From CAADGN01 sp035443945 (lineage in GTDB: Bacteria > Planctomycetota > Phycisphaerae > Phycisphaerales > UBA1924), in NCBI GenBank assembly GCA_035443945.1, contig DAOMNQ010000054.1, positions 1 to 18,865 of the forward strand: a DNA stretch of 18,865 bases. Direction: 5' to 3'. Position 1 is the stretch's first letter, and each line of letters starts with the position of its first letter. The position numbers and the translations under genes were made by a program. Below the pieces are notes generated by a model. That model saw only the letters and a list, made by a program, of their open reading frames with translations, did no database searches and had not been told where the DNA came from. Positions 6,981 to 15,021 of the stretch are shown here, piece by piece.

Positions 6981-8801
6981 ATGTTCAGAAGACTCGATCG
7001 GATGGTGGTGTTGGCGGGCGTGCTGCTGGGGATGGCGGCGTCGCCGTCGCTGGCGCAGATCGGGACTGCGCCGCCGTTCCTGTGCGGCAGGACGTACTCG
7101 TTCGCCAAGGGCGCGGTGAACGCGAACGTGCTGGAGGATGAACCGGGTCTCGTTCGGGTGGAGACGCTGCACTTTGTGAAGACGGTCGGCGCGACGTTCG
7201 GCGGGGGTTGCCCGGACGTGACGGCGACGGTGACGATGGAGGCGACGCTGGCGTGCGACGACGGGACGAACGGGGGGCCGCACGTGTTCGGGCCGTTCCC
7301 GGTGGGCGTCGGCGGGTTCACGGTCGTCCCGATCGACGTTCCGGTGGCGGCGGGTGGGGTGCGTGTGTGCGATCTGGAGGTGGTTTCGACGCTGACGTTC
7401 TCGGATGGGATGGTGCTGCGGCAGCGGGGGGATCTCAAGGTGTCTGTGGTGCAGGAGTCGCACCACGACCCCTTTTCGGTTGGCCTTGAACTGGAACTCA
7501 TCGGCGACAGCGCCGCGTTCTGCGACCACCCCGGGGGGACACGGACGCTGCGCTTCCGCCTGACCAACAGGGTGGAGAACGGGATCGGCGACGTGTCGAT
7601 CGTGATCGTCAACCGCGCGGGGATGCCCACCGTCGTGGCCGGGGCGAACAACTCCCGGACCGGGGCGTACTCGGTCTCGGATCCCGGCGGGGGCGACGCG
7701 CCGGCGGTGGACTTGGACGACGAGTGCCCACCGTCGCTCGGCGTGGACCCGCACCTCATCTTCCAGGCGGAGGGGAGCACGGACTTCATTCTCGCTGAGG
7801 GGGGGAGCTTCGAGTTCGACATTCACGTGAACAACTACGCGCTGGCGATGTCCGGCGCGGTGGGCGAGGCCGTCGTGGAGGCGTTCATGCGGTCGTTGGA
7901 GGACCCGCTCCGTACGTACTCGGCGCACGCCGGGGTCGCGTTGGGCGTCGACGCGAACAAGCCCGCTGTCGTTGATTGCCCCGGTTCCGGGCGTGCTGCG
8001 ATCGCGTCGATCGGGTCGTCGCCGAAGGGGCCTGCGCTCTCGTACCTCGCGGACGGGACGCCGGGCGGGAACGAGCCGTTCAACGTGCTGTATATCGTGG
8101 ACCCGGCGACGGTCAAGATGTTCGTGAACGGGTCGCCGATCAACGGGACGAACTTCTCCGGCGCGATCCACGGGAAGGACCAGTTGGGCCGGCACGCGGT
8201 GGAACTCTCGTTCCTCAGCCCGCGGCCGGCGTCGGACTCGGTGATTCAGTTCAACTACGAGATCATCGTCGAGCCGACGACGCCGGGGTATGACGTCAAC
8301 TCGATGGCGCTCGGCGTCGTCGATGGCGCTCCGAACGGGTACGCGCACCTGCACCCGGTCGCGAGGGGGCACGTTGACCTGACGGACAGCCGGGTGCATG
8401 AGGCGGTGAGGCTGCTCCAGATTCATCAGTTGTCGGCGGTGGGGGTGGACGAGGGGACGTTCAGCCCGCGGCAGATGGAACTGGTCGATCTGTCGATGGT
8501 GCCGCTGCGATCGGAGGGGCGGATCCGGGTGGAGAGCACGTGGAAGGCGGTGACACCCGGCGCGCCGCGGTACATCGGGTTCGACGTGTTCCACGACATC
8601 CGGGCGTCCGCGACGCCGATGCCGGAGGAGCCGTGCCCGGCGGACTTCAACGGGGACACGGTGGTGAACACGCTGGACGTGCTGGCGTTCCTGAACGCGT
8701 ACACGAGCGGGGACCCTCGCGCGGACTTCAACGGGGACACGGTGATCAACACGCTGGACCTGCTGGCGTTCCTGAACGCGTATACGGCCGGCTGTCCGTA
8801 G
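6981..8801 (+). CDS. Secreted GC-type dockerin protein of unknown function
   Basis: The start ATG follows GGGAGG by 4 nt and opens a clear signal peptide (MFRRLDRMVVLAGVLLGM, likely cut after Ala25 in SLA/Q). Earlier in-frame starts would bury this signal and were rejected. The mature part of about 525 residues is rich in predicted beta strands, contains scattered cysteines, and has no catalytic motif I recognise. The last 55 residues are two dockerin loops, DFNGDTVVNTLDVLAFLNAY and a second copy with DLLAF, ending AGCP. The preceding CPAD resembles the linker in the other three dockerin proteins. The product should be exported and possibly surface-attached. It is divergent from the sigma-kinase operon and followed by a strong terminator, so it is probably a single-gene transcript. 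Confidence 0.88.
   Translation: MFRRLDRMVVLAGVLLGMAASPSLAQIGTAPPFLCGRTYSFAKGAVNANVLEDEPGLVRVETLHFVKTVGATFGGGCPDVTATVTMEATLACDDGTNGGPHVFGPFPVGVGGFTVVPIDVPVAAGGVRVCDLEVVSTLTFSDGMVLRQRGDLKVSVVQESHHDPFSVGLELELIGDSAAFCDHPGGTRTLRFRLTNRVENGIGDVSIVIVNRAGMPTVVAGANNSRTGAYSVSDPGGGDAPAVDLDDECPPSLGVDPHLIFQAEGSTDFILAEGGSFEFDIHVNNYALAMSGAVGEAVVEAFMRSLEDPLRTYSAHAGVALGVDANKPAVVDCPGSGRAAIASIGSSPKGPALSYLADGTPGGNEPFNVLYIVDPATVKMFVNGSPINGTNFSGAIHGKDQLGRHAVELSFLSPRPASDSVIQFNYEIIVEPTTPGYDVNSMALGVVDGAPNGYAHLHPVARGHVDLTDSRVHEAVRLLQIHQLSAVGVDEGTFSPRQMELVDLSMVPLRSEGRIRVESTWKAVTPGAPRYIGFDVFHDIRASATPMPEEPCPADFNGDTVVNTLDVLAFLNAYTSGDPRADFNGDTVINTLDLLAFLNAYTAGCP
8638..8703 (+). repeat. Copy 1 of a 66-bp identical repeat encoding the first dockerin loop
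   Basis: These 66 bases are identical to 13573-13638 in the serine protease gene, including wobble positions. They encode ADFNGDTVVNTLDVLAFLNAY. Similarity continues at a lower level into the second loop. Confidence 0.9.
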
Positions 8802-8830
8802 GTCGTCGGGCGCATCACGTCTTCCCCTCC

Positions 8831-8867
8831 GGGCGTGCCGTCGGCCCACGATCGGCACGCCCTTTTT
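8831..8867 (+). terminator. Strong intrinsic terminator of the dockerin protein gene
   Basis: GGGCGTGCCG (8831-8840) and CGGCACGCCC (8853-8862) form a perfect 10-bp stem with a 12-nt loop, followed at once by TTTTT (8863-8867). It lies 30 bp after the stop codon and separates this gene from the stress-protein operon. Confidence 0.9.
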
Positions 8868-8898
8868 CGTGCGCGCGGCGGGGGTGCACGTGGCGGAG

Positions 8899-8904
8899 TA
8901 GACT
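8899..8904 (+). promoter_or_regulatory. TANNNT -10 box for a probably leaderless universal stress protein mRNA
   Basis: TAGACT ends 8 nt before the ATG at 8913, with no Shine-Dalgarno sequence between. This spacing would put the transcription start at or next to the start codon. No -35 element is visible. Confidence 0.5.
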
Positions 8905-8912
8905 GCCGCGCC

Positions 8913-9773
8913 ATGACGACGGACGCCGGACCTTTCAAGCACGTGCTGGCCTGCATCGCCCCATCGCCCCACGCGAGGGAGGTAGCGGTGGAGGCGGGTC
9001 GGCTTGCCGCGGCGTGCGGGTCGCGACTCACGTTCATTCACGCGGGTCGCGAGGGAGAGGAGGTTCGCCGGATCGTCGCGGACGCGCTGCCGGGCGTGGA
9101 GGCGGAGGTCGTGGAGCGGGAGGGCGCGCCGGAGCGGGTCATCCTGTCGGAGGCGGCGAGGCAGGGCGCTGACCTCATCTTCGCGGGCGCGCTTCAGTCG
9201 GACCCGCTGCTGCGGGGGATCGTCGGATCGCTGGCGCGGCGGCTGGCGCGGCACGCGGAGCGGTCGGTGTACCTCTCGATCCACCAGTTCCCGCCCGATC
9301 GGCTGGTGCGGACGCTGGTTGTGGGGATCGACGTGGACGAGCGGTCGGCGCGGCTGATGCGCGACGTGGCGGCGCTTGCACGGAAGGCGGACGTGCTCGC
9401 GCTGCACGTTGTGTACGAGTTCGACCCGCACGCGCCGGGGGCGACGGGGCCGGGCGAGGAGCGCGAGCAGCACGAGCGGATGCGTGCGGCGTCGGAGCGG
9501 TTCCGTGTGGCGGACTTTCTGGGGACGATCAACCTGGAGGGTTTGCCGGTGCGTGTGACGTGCCTGAGCGGGCGTGACTACGTGGAGACGATGCGGTTCG
9601 CGGAGGAGCAGAAGGCGGACCTGCTTGCGGTGCCCGCGCCGCCGCGGCGGCTGGGTCTGCTGGACCGTTTCTTCGGTCACCCGACGGACACGATCCTGCA
9701 GCGGTTTCCGTGCTCGATCCTGCTGCACCGTTCGCGTCGCGCGCCGGCGGCGTCGGGGGGGGGAGGGGGATGA
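8913..9773 (+). CDS. Tandem-domain universal stress protein (UspA family)
   Basis: The 286-residue protein contains two Usp domains in tandem. The first, at about 8-125, begins FKHVLACIAPSPHAREVAVEA and ends with GIVGSLARRLARHAERSV, matching the GS-containing nucleotide-binding segment of the family. The second begins LVRTLVVGIDVDERSARLMR at about 130 and ends LDRFFGHPTDTILQRFPCSI. The start at 8913 is preferred over the in-frame upstream start at 8835, which lies in the terminator, and a TANNNT box sits 8 nt before it. The stop overlaps the next gene's ATG (ATGA), so the antiporter is probably translated from the same mRNA. Usp proteins are typically nucleotide-binding stress regulators; here a role in regulating the transporter is inferred. 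A run of nine G residues (9755-9763) near the end encodes the glycine tail. Confidence 0.9.
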   Translation: MTTDAGPFKHVLACIAPSPHAREVAVEAGRLAAACGSRLTFIHAGREGEEVRRIVADALPGVEAEVVEREGAPERVILSEAARQGADLIFAGALQSDPLLRGIVGSLARRLARHAERSVYLSIHQFPPDRLVRTLVVGIDVDERSARLMRDVAALARKADVLALHVVYEFDPHAPGATGPGEEREQHERMRAASERFRVADFLGTINLEGLPVRVTCLSGRDYVETMRFAEEQKADLLAVPAPPRRLGLLDRFFGHPTDTILQRFPCSILLHRSRRAPAASGGGGG

Positions 9774-11485
9774 GCCAGCTCTCTCACCACGAGATCGTGG
9801 TGCTGCTGGTGTCGCTCGGGGTGCTGCTCGCGGCGGCGCGTGCGCTGGGTGAGGTCGCGCGTCGGCTGGGTCAGCCGGCGGTGATCGGGGAGATCGCGGC
9901 CGGGATTCTGCTGGGTCCGACGGTGCTTCAGGCCGCGTTGCCGGGGGTTGGGGAGTGGCTCTTCCCGAGCGAGGGTCCGCTGCCGCAGGTGATGCACGGC
10001 ATCACGACGATCGCGATCACGCTGTTCCTGCTGGTGGCGGGGATGGAGGTGGACCTTTCGACGATATGGCGTCGTCGCGTGGCGGCGTTGTCGGTGGGGG
10101 TGGGCGGGATGGTCGTGCCGTTCGTGATCGCGCTCGTGCCCGCGCTGCTGGTGCCGAAGGCGATGGGGTGGGACGAGGGCGTGAACGTGCGCATTTTCGC
10201 GCTCTTTCTGGCGACGGCGTTGTCGATCTCCGCGCTGCCGGTGATCGCCAAGATGCTGATCGATCTGCAGTTGTTCCGAACGGACCTGGGGATGACGATC
10301 ATCGCGGCGGCGGTTTTCAACGACCTGACGGGGTGGATCATCTTCGCCATGGTGCTTGCGATGATGGGGCACGCGGCGTCGAGCGGGCTGGAACTGTGGC
10401 ATACGATCGCGCTCACGCTGGGCTTTGTGGCGTTCATGCTGGTGGTCGGCCGATGGCTGATCGACCGGAGCCTGCCGTGGGTGCAGGCGCACACGAGTTT
10501 TCCGGGAGGCGTGCTCGGGTTCGCCCTCGTGATCACGATCGCGTGCGCCGCGTTCACCGAGTGGATCGGGGTGCACGCGATCTTCGGGGCGTTCATCTGC
10601 GGCGTCGCGCTGGGGGACTCGCGGCACCTGCGCCCGCGAACGCGTGAGATCATCGAGCAGTTCGTGTCGTTCATCTTCGCGCCGCTGTTCTTCGCGAGCA
10701 TCGGGCTTCGGGTGGACTTCGCGGCGAACTTCGACCTCGGGCTTGTGCTGATCGTGCTCGCGCTGGCGACGGCGGGCAAACTCGCGGGGTGCGTGGTGTC
10801 GGCGCGGTTCGCGGGGTTCCGGCGTCGAGAGGCGTGGGCGATCGGGTTCGGGATGAACGCGCGTGGCGCCATGGAGATCATCCTGGGTCTGCTCGCGCTG
10901 GAGGCGGGGCTGATCAACGAGCGACTGTTCGTCGCGCTGGTGGTGATGGCGTTGCTGACTTCGATCACGAGCGGGTTGCTGGTGCAGTTGTCGTTGGGCA
11001 AGCAGAAGCCGGTGAGGTTCTGGGCGTACGCTTCGTCGAGGACTTTCGTGCCGGACCTGGAGGCGAAGGACTCGACCGAGGCGATCCGATCGCTCGCGCG
11101 GGCGGCGGCGGAGGCGAACCCCGCGTTGAACGCCGTCGTGGTGGCCGAGGCCGCGCTGGCGCGGGAGCGGCTGATGGGGAGCGGGATCGGCGGTGGGATC
11201 GCGGTTCCGCACGCGAGGCTGTCCGAGATTGAAGAGCCTGTGGTGGCGATCGGGCGCGTGGTGGGTGGCGTTGATTTCGGTGCGCCGGACGAGCAGCCGG
11301 CCAGGCTGGTGATCCTGCTGATAACCCCTGCCTCTCAGCCGGAGTACCAGTTGCGACTTCTGGCCAGCGTTGCCCAGACCGCCCAGTCTTCGGAGACGGC
11401 GGAGCGGCTGGCTGGTGCCGGGACCTGGACTGAGTTCCTCGCGGCCCTGAACAGTGACGCGACCCCGGCTCAGGAACACGGCTGA
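9770..11485 (+). CDS. CPA2-like cation/proton antiporter with C-terminal PTS EIIA domain
   Basis: The first 420 or so residues of this 571-residue protein form about 12-13 hydrophobic segments of the Na+/H+ exchanger fold, including GEIAAGILLGPT, LFLLVAGMEVDL and GFGMNARGAMEIILGL. The membrane-embedded acidic site reads Asn184-Asp185 (FNDLTGW), not the Asp-Asp typical of electrogenic members, which hints at electroneutral exchange. From about residue 435 to 560 there is a PTS EIIA type-2/PtsN-like domain; GIAVPHAR carries the expected phosphorylatable histidine, His481. EIIA domains of this type act as regulators of potassium homeostasis in other bacteria, so phosphorylation-dependent control is a reasonable inference. 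The ATG overlaps the stress-protein stop by 4 nt, preceded by GGAGGGGG. The transported ion cannot be told from sequence. Confidence 0.92.
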   Translation: MSQLSHHEIVVLLVSLGVLLAAARALGEVARRLGQPAVIGEIAAGILLGPTVLQAALPGVGEWLFPSEGPLPQVMHGITTIAITLFLLVAGMEVDLSTIWRRRVAALSVGVGGMVVPFVIALVPALLVPKAMGWDEGVNVRIFALFLATALSISALPVIAKMLIDLQLFRTDLGMTIIAAAVFNDLTGWIIFAMVLAMMGHAASSGLELWHTIALTLGFVAFMLVVGRWLIDRSLPWVQAHTSFPGGVLGFALVITIACAAFTEWIGVHAIFGAFICGVALGDSRHLRPRTREIIEQFVSFIFAPLFFASIGLRVDFAANFDLGLVLIVLALATAGKLAGCVVSARFAGFRRREAWAIGFGMNARGAMEIILGLLALEAGLINERLFVALVVMALLTSITSGLLVQLSLGKQKPVRFWAYASSRTFVPDLEAKDSTEAIRSLARAAAEANPALNAVVVAEAALARERLMGSGIGGGIAVPHARLSEIEEPVVAIGRVVGGVDFGAPDEQPARLVILLITPASQPEYQLRLLASVAQTAQSSETAERLAGAGTWTEFLAALNSDATPAQEHG

Positions 11486-11512
11486 TGCCGGCGTCGATTC
11501 GAGGGAACGGCG

Positions 11513-11541
11513 TTGTCCGGGACGGCGATCTCGGTTAGGTT
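11513..11541 (+). promoter_or_regulatory. Sigma-70-like promoter of the serine protease-epimerase pair
   Basis: TTGTCC (11513-11518) and TAGGTT (11536-11541) are separated by 17 bp. Transcription would start near 11548 and give a leader of about 60 nt, containing GAGAGGGA at 11594-11601 as Shine-Dalgarno sequence. A small hairpin, CGGCGG with CCGCCG, falls inside that leader. Confidence 0.45.
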
Positions 11542-11606
11542 GTCGTCAAGTCCGGGGGTGTGAGCCGGCGGTATCCTGTCCGCCGCGGGGATAGAGAGGG
11601 AGCGTC

Positions 11607-13736
11607 ATGCGGATCACGCGAAGGTGTGTCGGTCTCGTGGCATCGTGCCTGATCTGGGGGCTGGCGTTCGGTCAGACGGCTCCGCTCGCCAGCGAGACTG
11701 TCCCGTTCGCGCTCGATTCGGGTCTGGTCGGGAACGCGGGCGACCAGCCCGAGGTGGTGTACTCGGCGGTGATCGGCGTGCCGGAGGCGCTCTGGCTGCG
11801 CCTGACCTTCGACGAGGTTCGCCTTTCGGGCAATCACCTGAAGGGGACGGGGGCGTACCTGCGGATCACGTCGTCGCTGGACGGGGCGGTGCAGTACCTG
11901 AACGCGATGCACGTCGCGCAGTGGCAGCGGACCAGCGCGTACTTCAACGGCGATGAGGTGACGCTCGAGATCATCGCCTTTCCGGGCACCGGCGACGGGA
12001 ATCGGCTCTTGATGTCGGAGGTGATCGCGGGCACGTTCGGGCCGGGCGACCGGAGCATCTGCGGCCCGACGGACGACCGGGCGCTCTCGGACGATCCGCG
12101 TGCGGCGCGGCTCATGCCGATCGGGTGCTCGGGATGGCTGTTTGACGATTGCACGCATTGCTTCCACACGGCGGGGCACTGCACGAGCAACCTGCAGGTG
12201 GCGCAGTTCAACGTGCCGCTCTCGAACGCGAACGGGAGCGTGAACCACCCGCCGCCCGAGGACCAGTACTCGATCGACCCGGTGAGCCTCCAGACGAACG
12301 GCGGGCAGGGCGTTGGGAACGACTACGCGTACTTCGGTGTGTTTCCGAACTCGAACACGGGGCTGACGCCTGTGGAGGCGCAGGGTGACTGGTACCGGAC
12401 GGGGCTGCCTCCGCCGGTGCAGGGGCAGGACATCCGCATCACGGGGTACGGGACGGTGAGTTCGCCGGTGCCGCCGCAGTGGAACCAGGTGCAGAAGACG
12501 CACGCCGGGCCGTACTCGAGTTTCAGCGGGACGCACCTGCAGTACCGTGCGGACACGACGGGGGGCAACTCAGGCTCTCCGGTGATCGACGACACGACGG
12601 GGTTGGCGATCGGGATTCACACGCACGGGGGGTGCACGTCCGGTGGCGGGGCGAACTCGGGAACGGGGTACAACCACGCGGGGCTGCAGGGGTATCTGGC
12701 GAATCCGAAGGGCGTGTGCGAGTGCCCCGCGCTGCTGTTCCAGTATCCGGATGGTCTGCCGGCGTTCCTGAGTCCCGCGGGTGGGGAGTCGTTCCGCGTG
12801 TGGGCGCTGCCGAGCGACAACGCGGAGCCGCAGCCGGGGACGGGCGTGCTGCACTACAGCGACGGGGGTGCGTTCCAGAGCGTGGCGATGGTCGAGGAGG
12901 GGCCGAATCAGTACGTGGCCGTGTTCCCGGCGTTCGACTGCGGGACGAACGTTCGGTTCTACGTCTCTGCGCAGGACACGCAGGGCAAGACGTGGAACGA
13001 TCCGAAGACGGAGGCGTCGGCGCACGCCGCGCTGGCGGCGTACGACCTGGCGACCGTGGTTGCGCTCGACTTCGAGACGGATCCGGGCTGGACGGTGACC
13101 AACACCGACCTGACGGACGGGGCGTGGGAACGGGGCGTGCCGGTCGGGGGCGGGCTGCGGGGCGACCCGCCGACGGACTTCGACGGGTCGGGGCAGTGCT
13201 GGCTGACCGACAACGTCGCGGGGAACTCGGACGTGGACGGCGGTCCGACGACGCTGACCTCGCACGTGATCGACCTATCGGGGACGATCGACCCGATCGT
13301 GAGTTACGCGCGGTGGTTCTACAACCAGTCGCCGGACATCGATCGGCTGACGGTGGAGGTGTCGAACGACGGCGGGGCGACGTGGAAGGTGATCGAGATC
13401 GTGGCGCACACGGACGGGTGGGTTCTGAAGCACTGGCGGATCGCGGACTTCGTCGTGCCGACGGCGTCGATGCGGTTCCGGTTCAGCGCGGTGGACAACC
13501 CGAACAACTCGGTGACGGAGGCTGCGATCGATCGGTTCCGGATCGACGACCTGGTCTGCGAGGCGCCGTGCGCGGCGGACTTCAACGGGGACACGGTGGT
13601 GAACACGCTGGACGTGCTGGCGTTCCTGAACGCGTACAACGCGGGTGATCCGCGCGCGGACTTCAACGGCGACACGGTGATCAACACGCTGGACGTGCTG
13701 TCCTTCCTGAACGCGTTCAACGAGGGGTGCCCGTGA
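11607..13736 (+). CDS. Secreted trypsin-like serine protease with jelly-roll-like domain and GC-type dockerin
   Basis: The start follows GAGAGGGA and gives a signal peptide (ITRRCVGLVASCLIWGLAFG, cut near residue 23). A chymotrypsin-fold protease follows: TAGHC with His191, NDYAYF with Asp239, and GNSGSPV with Ser322. The Ser-containing motif resembles the V8/glutamyl-endopeptidase branch of family S1 more than the GDSGGP of trypsins. Residues from about 480 to 650 (FETDPGWTVTN to IDRFRIDDL) resemble MAM-like or other jelly-roll modules. The last 55 residues are the duplicated dockerin loop ending EGCP. The protein of 709 residues is probably exported and anchored through this tail. Its TGA overlaps the GTG of the epimerase by 4 nt, so the two should be co-translated. 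Substrate specificity is unknown. Confidence 0.93.
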   Translation: MRITRRCVGLVASCLIWGLAFGQTAPLASETVPFALDSGLVGNAGDQPEVVYSAVIGVPEALWLRLTFDEVRLSGNHLKGTGAYLRITSSLDGAVQYLNAMHVAQWQRTSAYFNGDEVTLEIIAFPGTGDGNRLLMSEVIAGTFGPGDRSICGPTDDRALSDDPRAARLMPIGCSGWLFDDCTHCFHTAGHCTSNLQVAQFNVPLSNANGSVNHPPPEDQYSIDPVSLQTNGGQGVGNDYAYFGVFPNSNTGLTPVEAQGDWYRTGLPPPVQGQDIRITGYGTVSSPVPPQWNQVQKTHAGPYSSFSGTHLQYRADTTGGNSGSPVIDDTTGLAIGIHTHGGCTSGGGANSGTGYNHAGLQGYLANPKGVCECPALLFQYPDGLPAFLSPAGGESFRVWALPSDNAEPQPGTGVLHYSDGGAFQSVAMVEEGPNQYVAVFPAFDCGTNVRFYVSAQDTQGKTWNDPKTEASAHAALAAYDLATVVALDFETDPGWTVTNTDLTDGAWERGVPVGGGLRGDPPTDFDGSGQCWLTDNVAGNSDVDGGPTTLTSHVIDLSGTIDPIVSYARWFYNQSPDIDRLTVEVSNDGGATWKVIEIVAHTDGWVLKHWRIADFVVPTASMRFRFSAVDNPNNSVTEAAIDRFRIDDLVCEAPCAADFNGDTVVNTLDVLAFLNAYNAGDPRADFNGDTVINTLDVLSFLNAFNEGCP
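13573..13638 (+). repeat. Copy 2 of a 66-bp identical repeat encoding the first dockerin loop
   Basis: Identical to 8638-8703. The second dockerin loops of the two genes are also similar but differ by several substitutions, as do the spacers between loops. Confidence 0.9.
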
Positions 13737-14755
13737 AACTGCCCGCCGATGCTGTTGGCGCGATCCGGGGAAGGCTCGCGGGCAAGCGGGTCTGCGTAAC
13801 CGGCGGCGCGGGCTTCATCGGCGGGCACCTGGTGGACTGCCTTGTCTCGGTCGGCGCGTCGGTGACGGTGATCGACGACCTCTCGAACTCGAACCTCGAC
13901 CATCTGGCGGGGCTGATCGAGGTCGAGCCGGCGCGGGTGCGGTTCGTGCAGGGGTCGATCCTCGAGGACCTCGCGCTGGCCGATGCGCTCGAGGGATGCT
14001 CGCTCGTGTTCCACCTGGCGGCGGTCGGGTCGGTGCAGCGATCGGTCGAGGCGCCCGAGCGTTCGTGGGCGGTGAACGCGACGGGGACGCTGCGGGTGCT
14101 GGAGGCGGCGCGTGCGGCGGGCATCCGGCGGGTGGTGTTCGCGGCGTCGAGCAGCGCGTACGGGGACACGGAGAAACTGCCGAAGGTGGAGACGATGCCG
14201 GCGATGCCGCGCTCGCCGTACGCGGCGTCGAAACTGGCGGGCGAGCACCTGCTCTCGGCGTGGTCGGCTGCGTACGGGATGGAGACGATCAGCCTGCGGT
14301 ATTTCAACGTCTTCGGGCCGCGGCAGCCGGCGGACTCGGCGTACGCGGCTGTGGTGCCGGCGTTCGCGCGGCGCGTGCTTTCCGGGCATCGGCCGGTGGT
14401 CTACGGCGACGGGGAACAATCCAGGGACTTCACGTTCGTTGCGAACGCCGCGCTGGCGACGCTGCTGGCGGGGGCATCTGAGCGAGCGTTCGCGGGTGAG
14501 GTGGTGAACGTCGGCTCTGGGCGGCGTGTGAGCATCCTCGCGCTGGCGCGGTTGATCGCGGAGCGGTGCGGTCGGGCTGACCTGGTGCCGGAGCACCGTC
14601 CGGCGCGGGCGGGAGACGTGCGCCACTCGCTGGCGGACGTGACGCGGGCGCGCGACCTGCTTGGGTATCAGCCGTTCGCGTCGCTGGAGGTCGGGCTGGA
14701 CGAGACGATCGAATCGCTGCGCGAAGACCGGACGCACGCGCCGAACCACGATTGA
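13733..14755 (+). CDS. NAD-dependent nucleotide-sugar epimerase/dehydratase (extended SDR family)
   Basis: The 340-residue protein has the Rossmann signature GGAGFIG at 24-30, the acidic VIDDLSN after the second strand, HLAA after the fourth, ASSSAYG for the catalytic serine, and Tyr163-x3-Lys167 (YAASK). LRYFNVFGPRQ and YGDGEQSRDFTFV match the UDP-sugar-binding parts of UDP-glucose or UDP-N-acetylglucosamine 4-epimerases. It probably interconverts a nucleotide sugar for polysaccharide or glycoprotein synthesis in the cytoplasm; the exact substrate is not determinable. The start is taken at GTG 13733, which overlaps the protease stop as GTGA and has GAGGGG upstream; GTG 13727, two codons earlier, is an alternative. 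Coupling to a secreted protease is unusual. Confidence 0.92.
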   Translation: MKLPADAVGAIRGRLAGKRVCVTGGAGFIGGHLVDCLVSVGASVTVIDDLSNSNLDHLAGLIEVEPARVRFVQGSILEDLALADALEGCSLVFHLAAVGSVQRSVEAPERSWAVNATGTLRVLEAARAAGIRRVVFAASSSAYGDTEKLPKVETMPAMPRSPYAASKLAGEHLLSAWSAAYGMETISLRYFNVFGPRQPADSAYAAVVPAFARRVLSGHRPVVYGDGEQSRDFTFVANAALATLLAGASERAFAGEVVNVGSGRRVSILALARLIAERCGRADLVPEHRPARAGDVRHSLADVTRARDLLGYQPFASLEVGLDETIESLREDRTHAPNHD

Positions 14756-14765
14756 CCGGCATCGC

Positions 14766-14771
14766 TATCGT
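14766..14771 (+). promoter_or_regulatory. TANNNT -10 box for a probably leaderless small protein mRNA
   Basis: TATCGT ends 6 nt before the ATG at 14778, with no Shine-Dalgarno sequence between. It starts only 11 bp after the epimerase stop, so the small gene may have its own promoter. Confidence 0.45.
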
Positions 14772-14777
14772 TCGGGC

Positions 14778-14984
14778 ATGGTCGGTCGTGTGGTCGAGAC
14801 GCTCGGCGGTTTGTATGCGCTTGTCCGGCTTGGGTTTATCACGCGGTTCCGCTTCGGTGGCCAATACTGGCGGTGGCGTCTGCACACGGCCTTCGGGGGC
14901 GGAATGCCCGAATCGAGGGTCGAGTCGGTGCGGGCGGTTGTCCGATACGGACGGTGGATGCACCGCATGAGGCGGCTCGGCTGA
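14778..14984 (+). CDS. Small basic protein of unknown function (68 residues)
   Basis: I do not recognise this gene from a named family. The product starts MVGRVVETLGGLYALVRLGF and carries GQYWRWRLHTAFGGGMP, an aromatic and arginine-rich stretch that does not look like random translation, then VRYGRWMHRMRRLG at the end. The N-terminal 20 residues are amphipathic or weakly hydrophobic and could associate with a membrane. Codons are mixed but compatible with the genome. A TANNNT box 6 nt before the ATG supports this start; longer in-frame starts run back into the epimerase gene. The neighbouring epimerase hints at a role in cell-surface sugars, but this rests on position only. Confidence 0.55.
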   Translation: MVGRVVETLGGLYALVRLGFITRFRFGGQYWRWRLHTAFGGGMPESRVESVRAVVRYGRWMHRMRRLG

Positions 14985-15021
14985 TCGTGCCGCGCGGAGC
15001 GCCGGGCAACGGAGGTGGCGC

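Noticed and set aside
6818..7822. N-terminal extension of the sigma factor by about 335 codons
   Set aside because: The extension lies antisense to the dockerin gene and has no sigma-factor similarity; the ATG at 6817 gives normal ECF length.
6459..9728. Very long open frame on the minus strand (1089 codons)
   Set aside because: It runs antisense through the dockerin protein, its terminator and the stress protein; its product is low-complexity Arg/Pro/His-rich, the usual shadow of high-GC coding sequence.
9677..11479. 600-codon minus-strand open frame opposite the antiporter
   Set aside because: Arg/His/Pro-rich shadow with no recognisable domain, whereas the plus-strand frame encodes a clear antiporter-EIIA protein.
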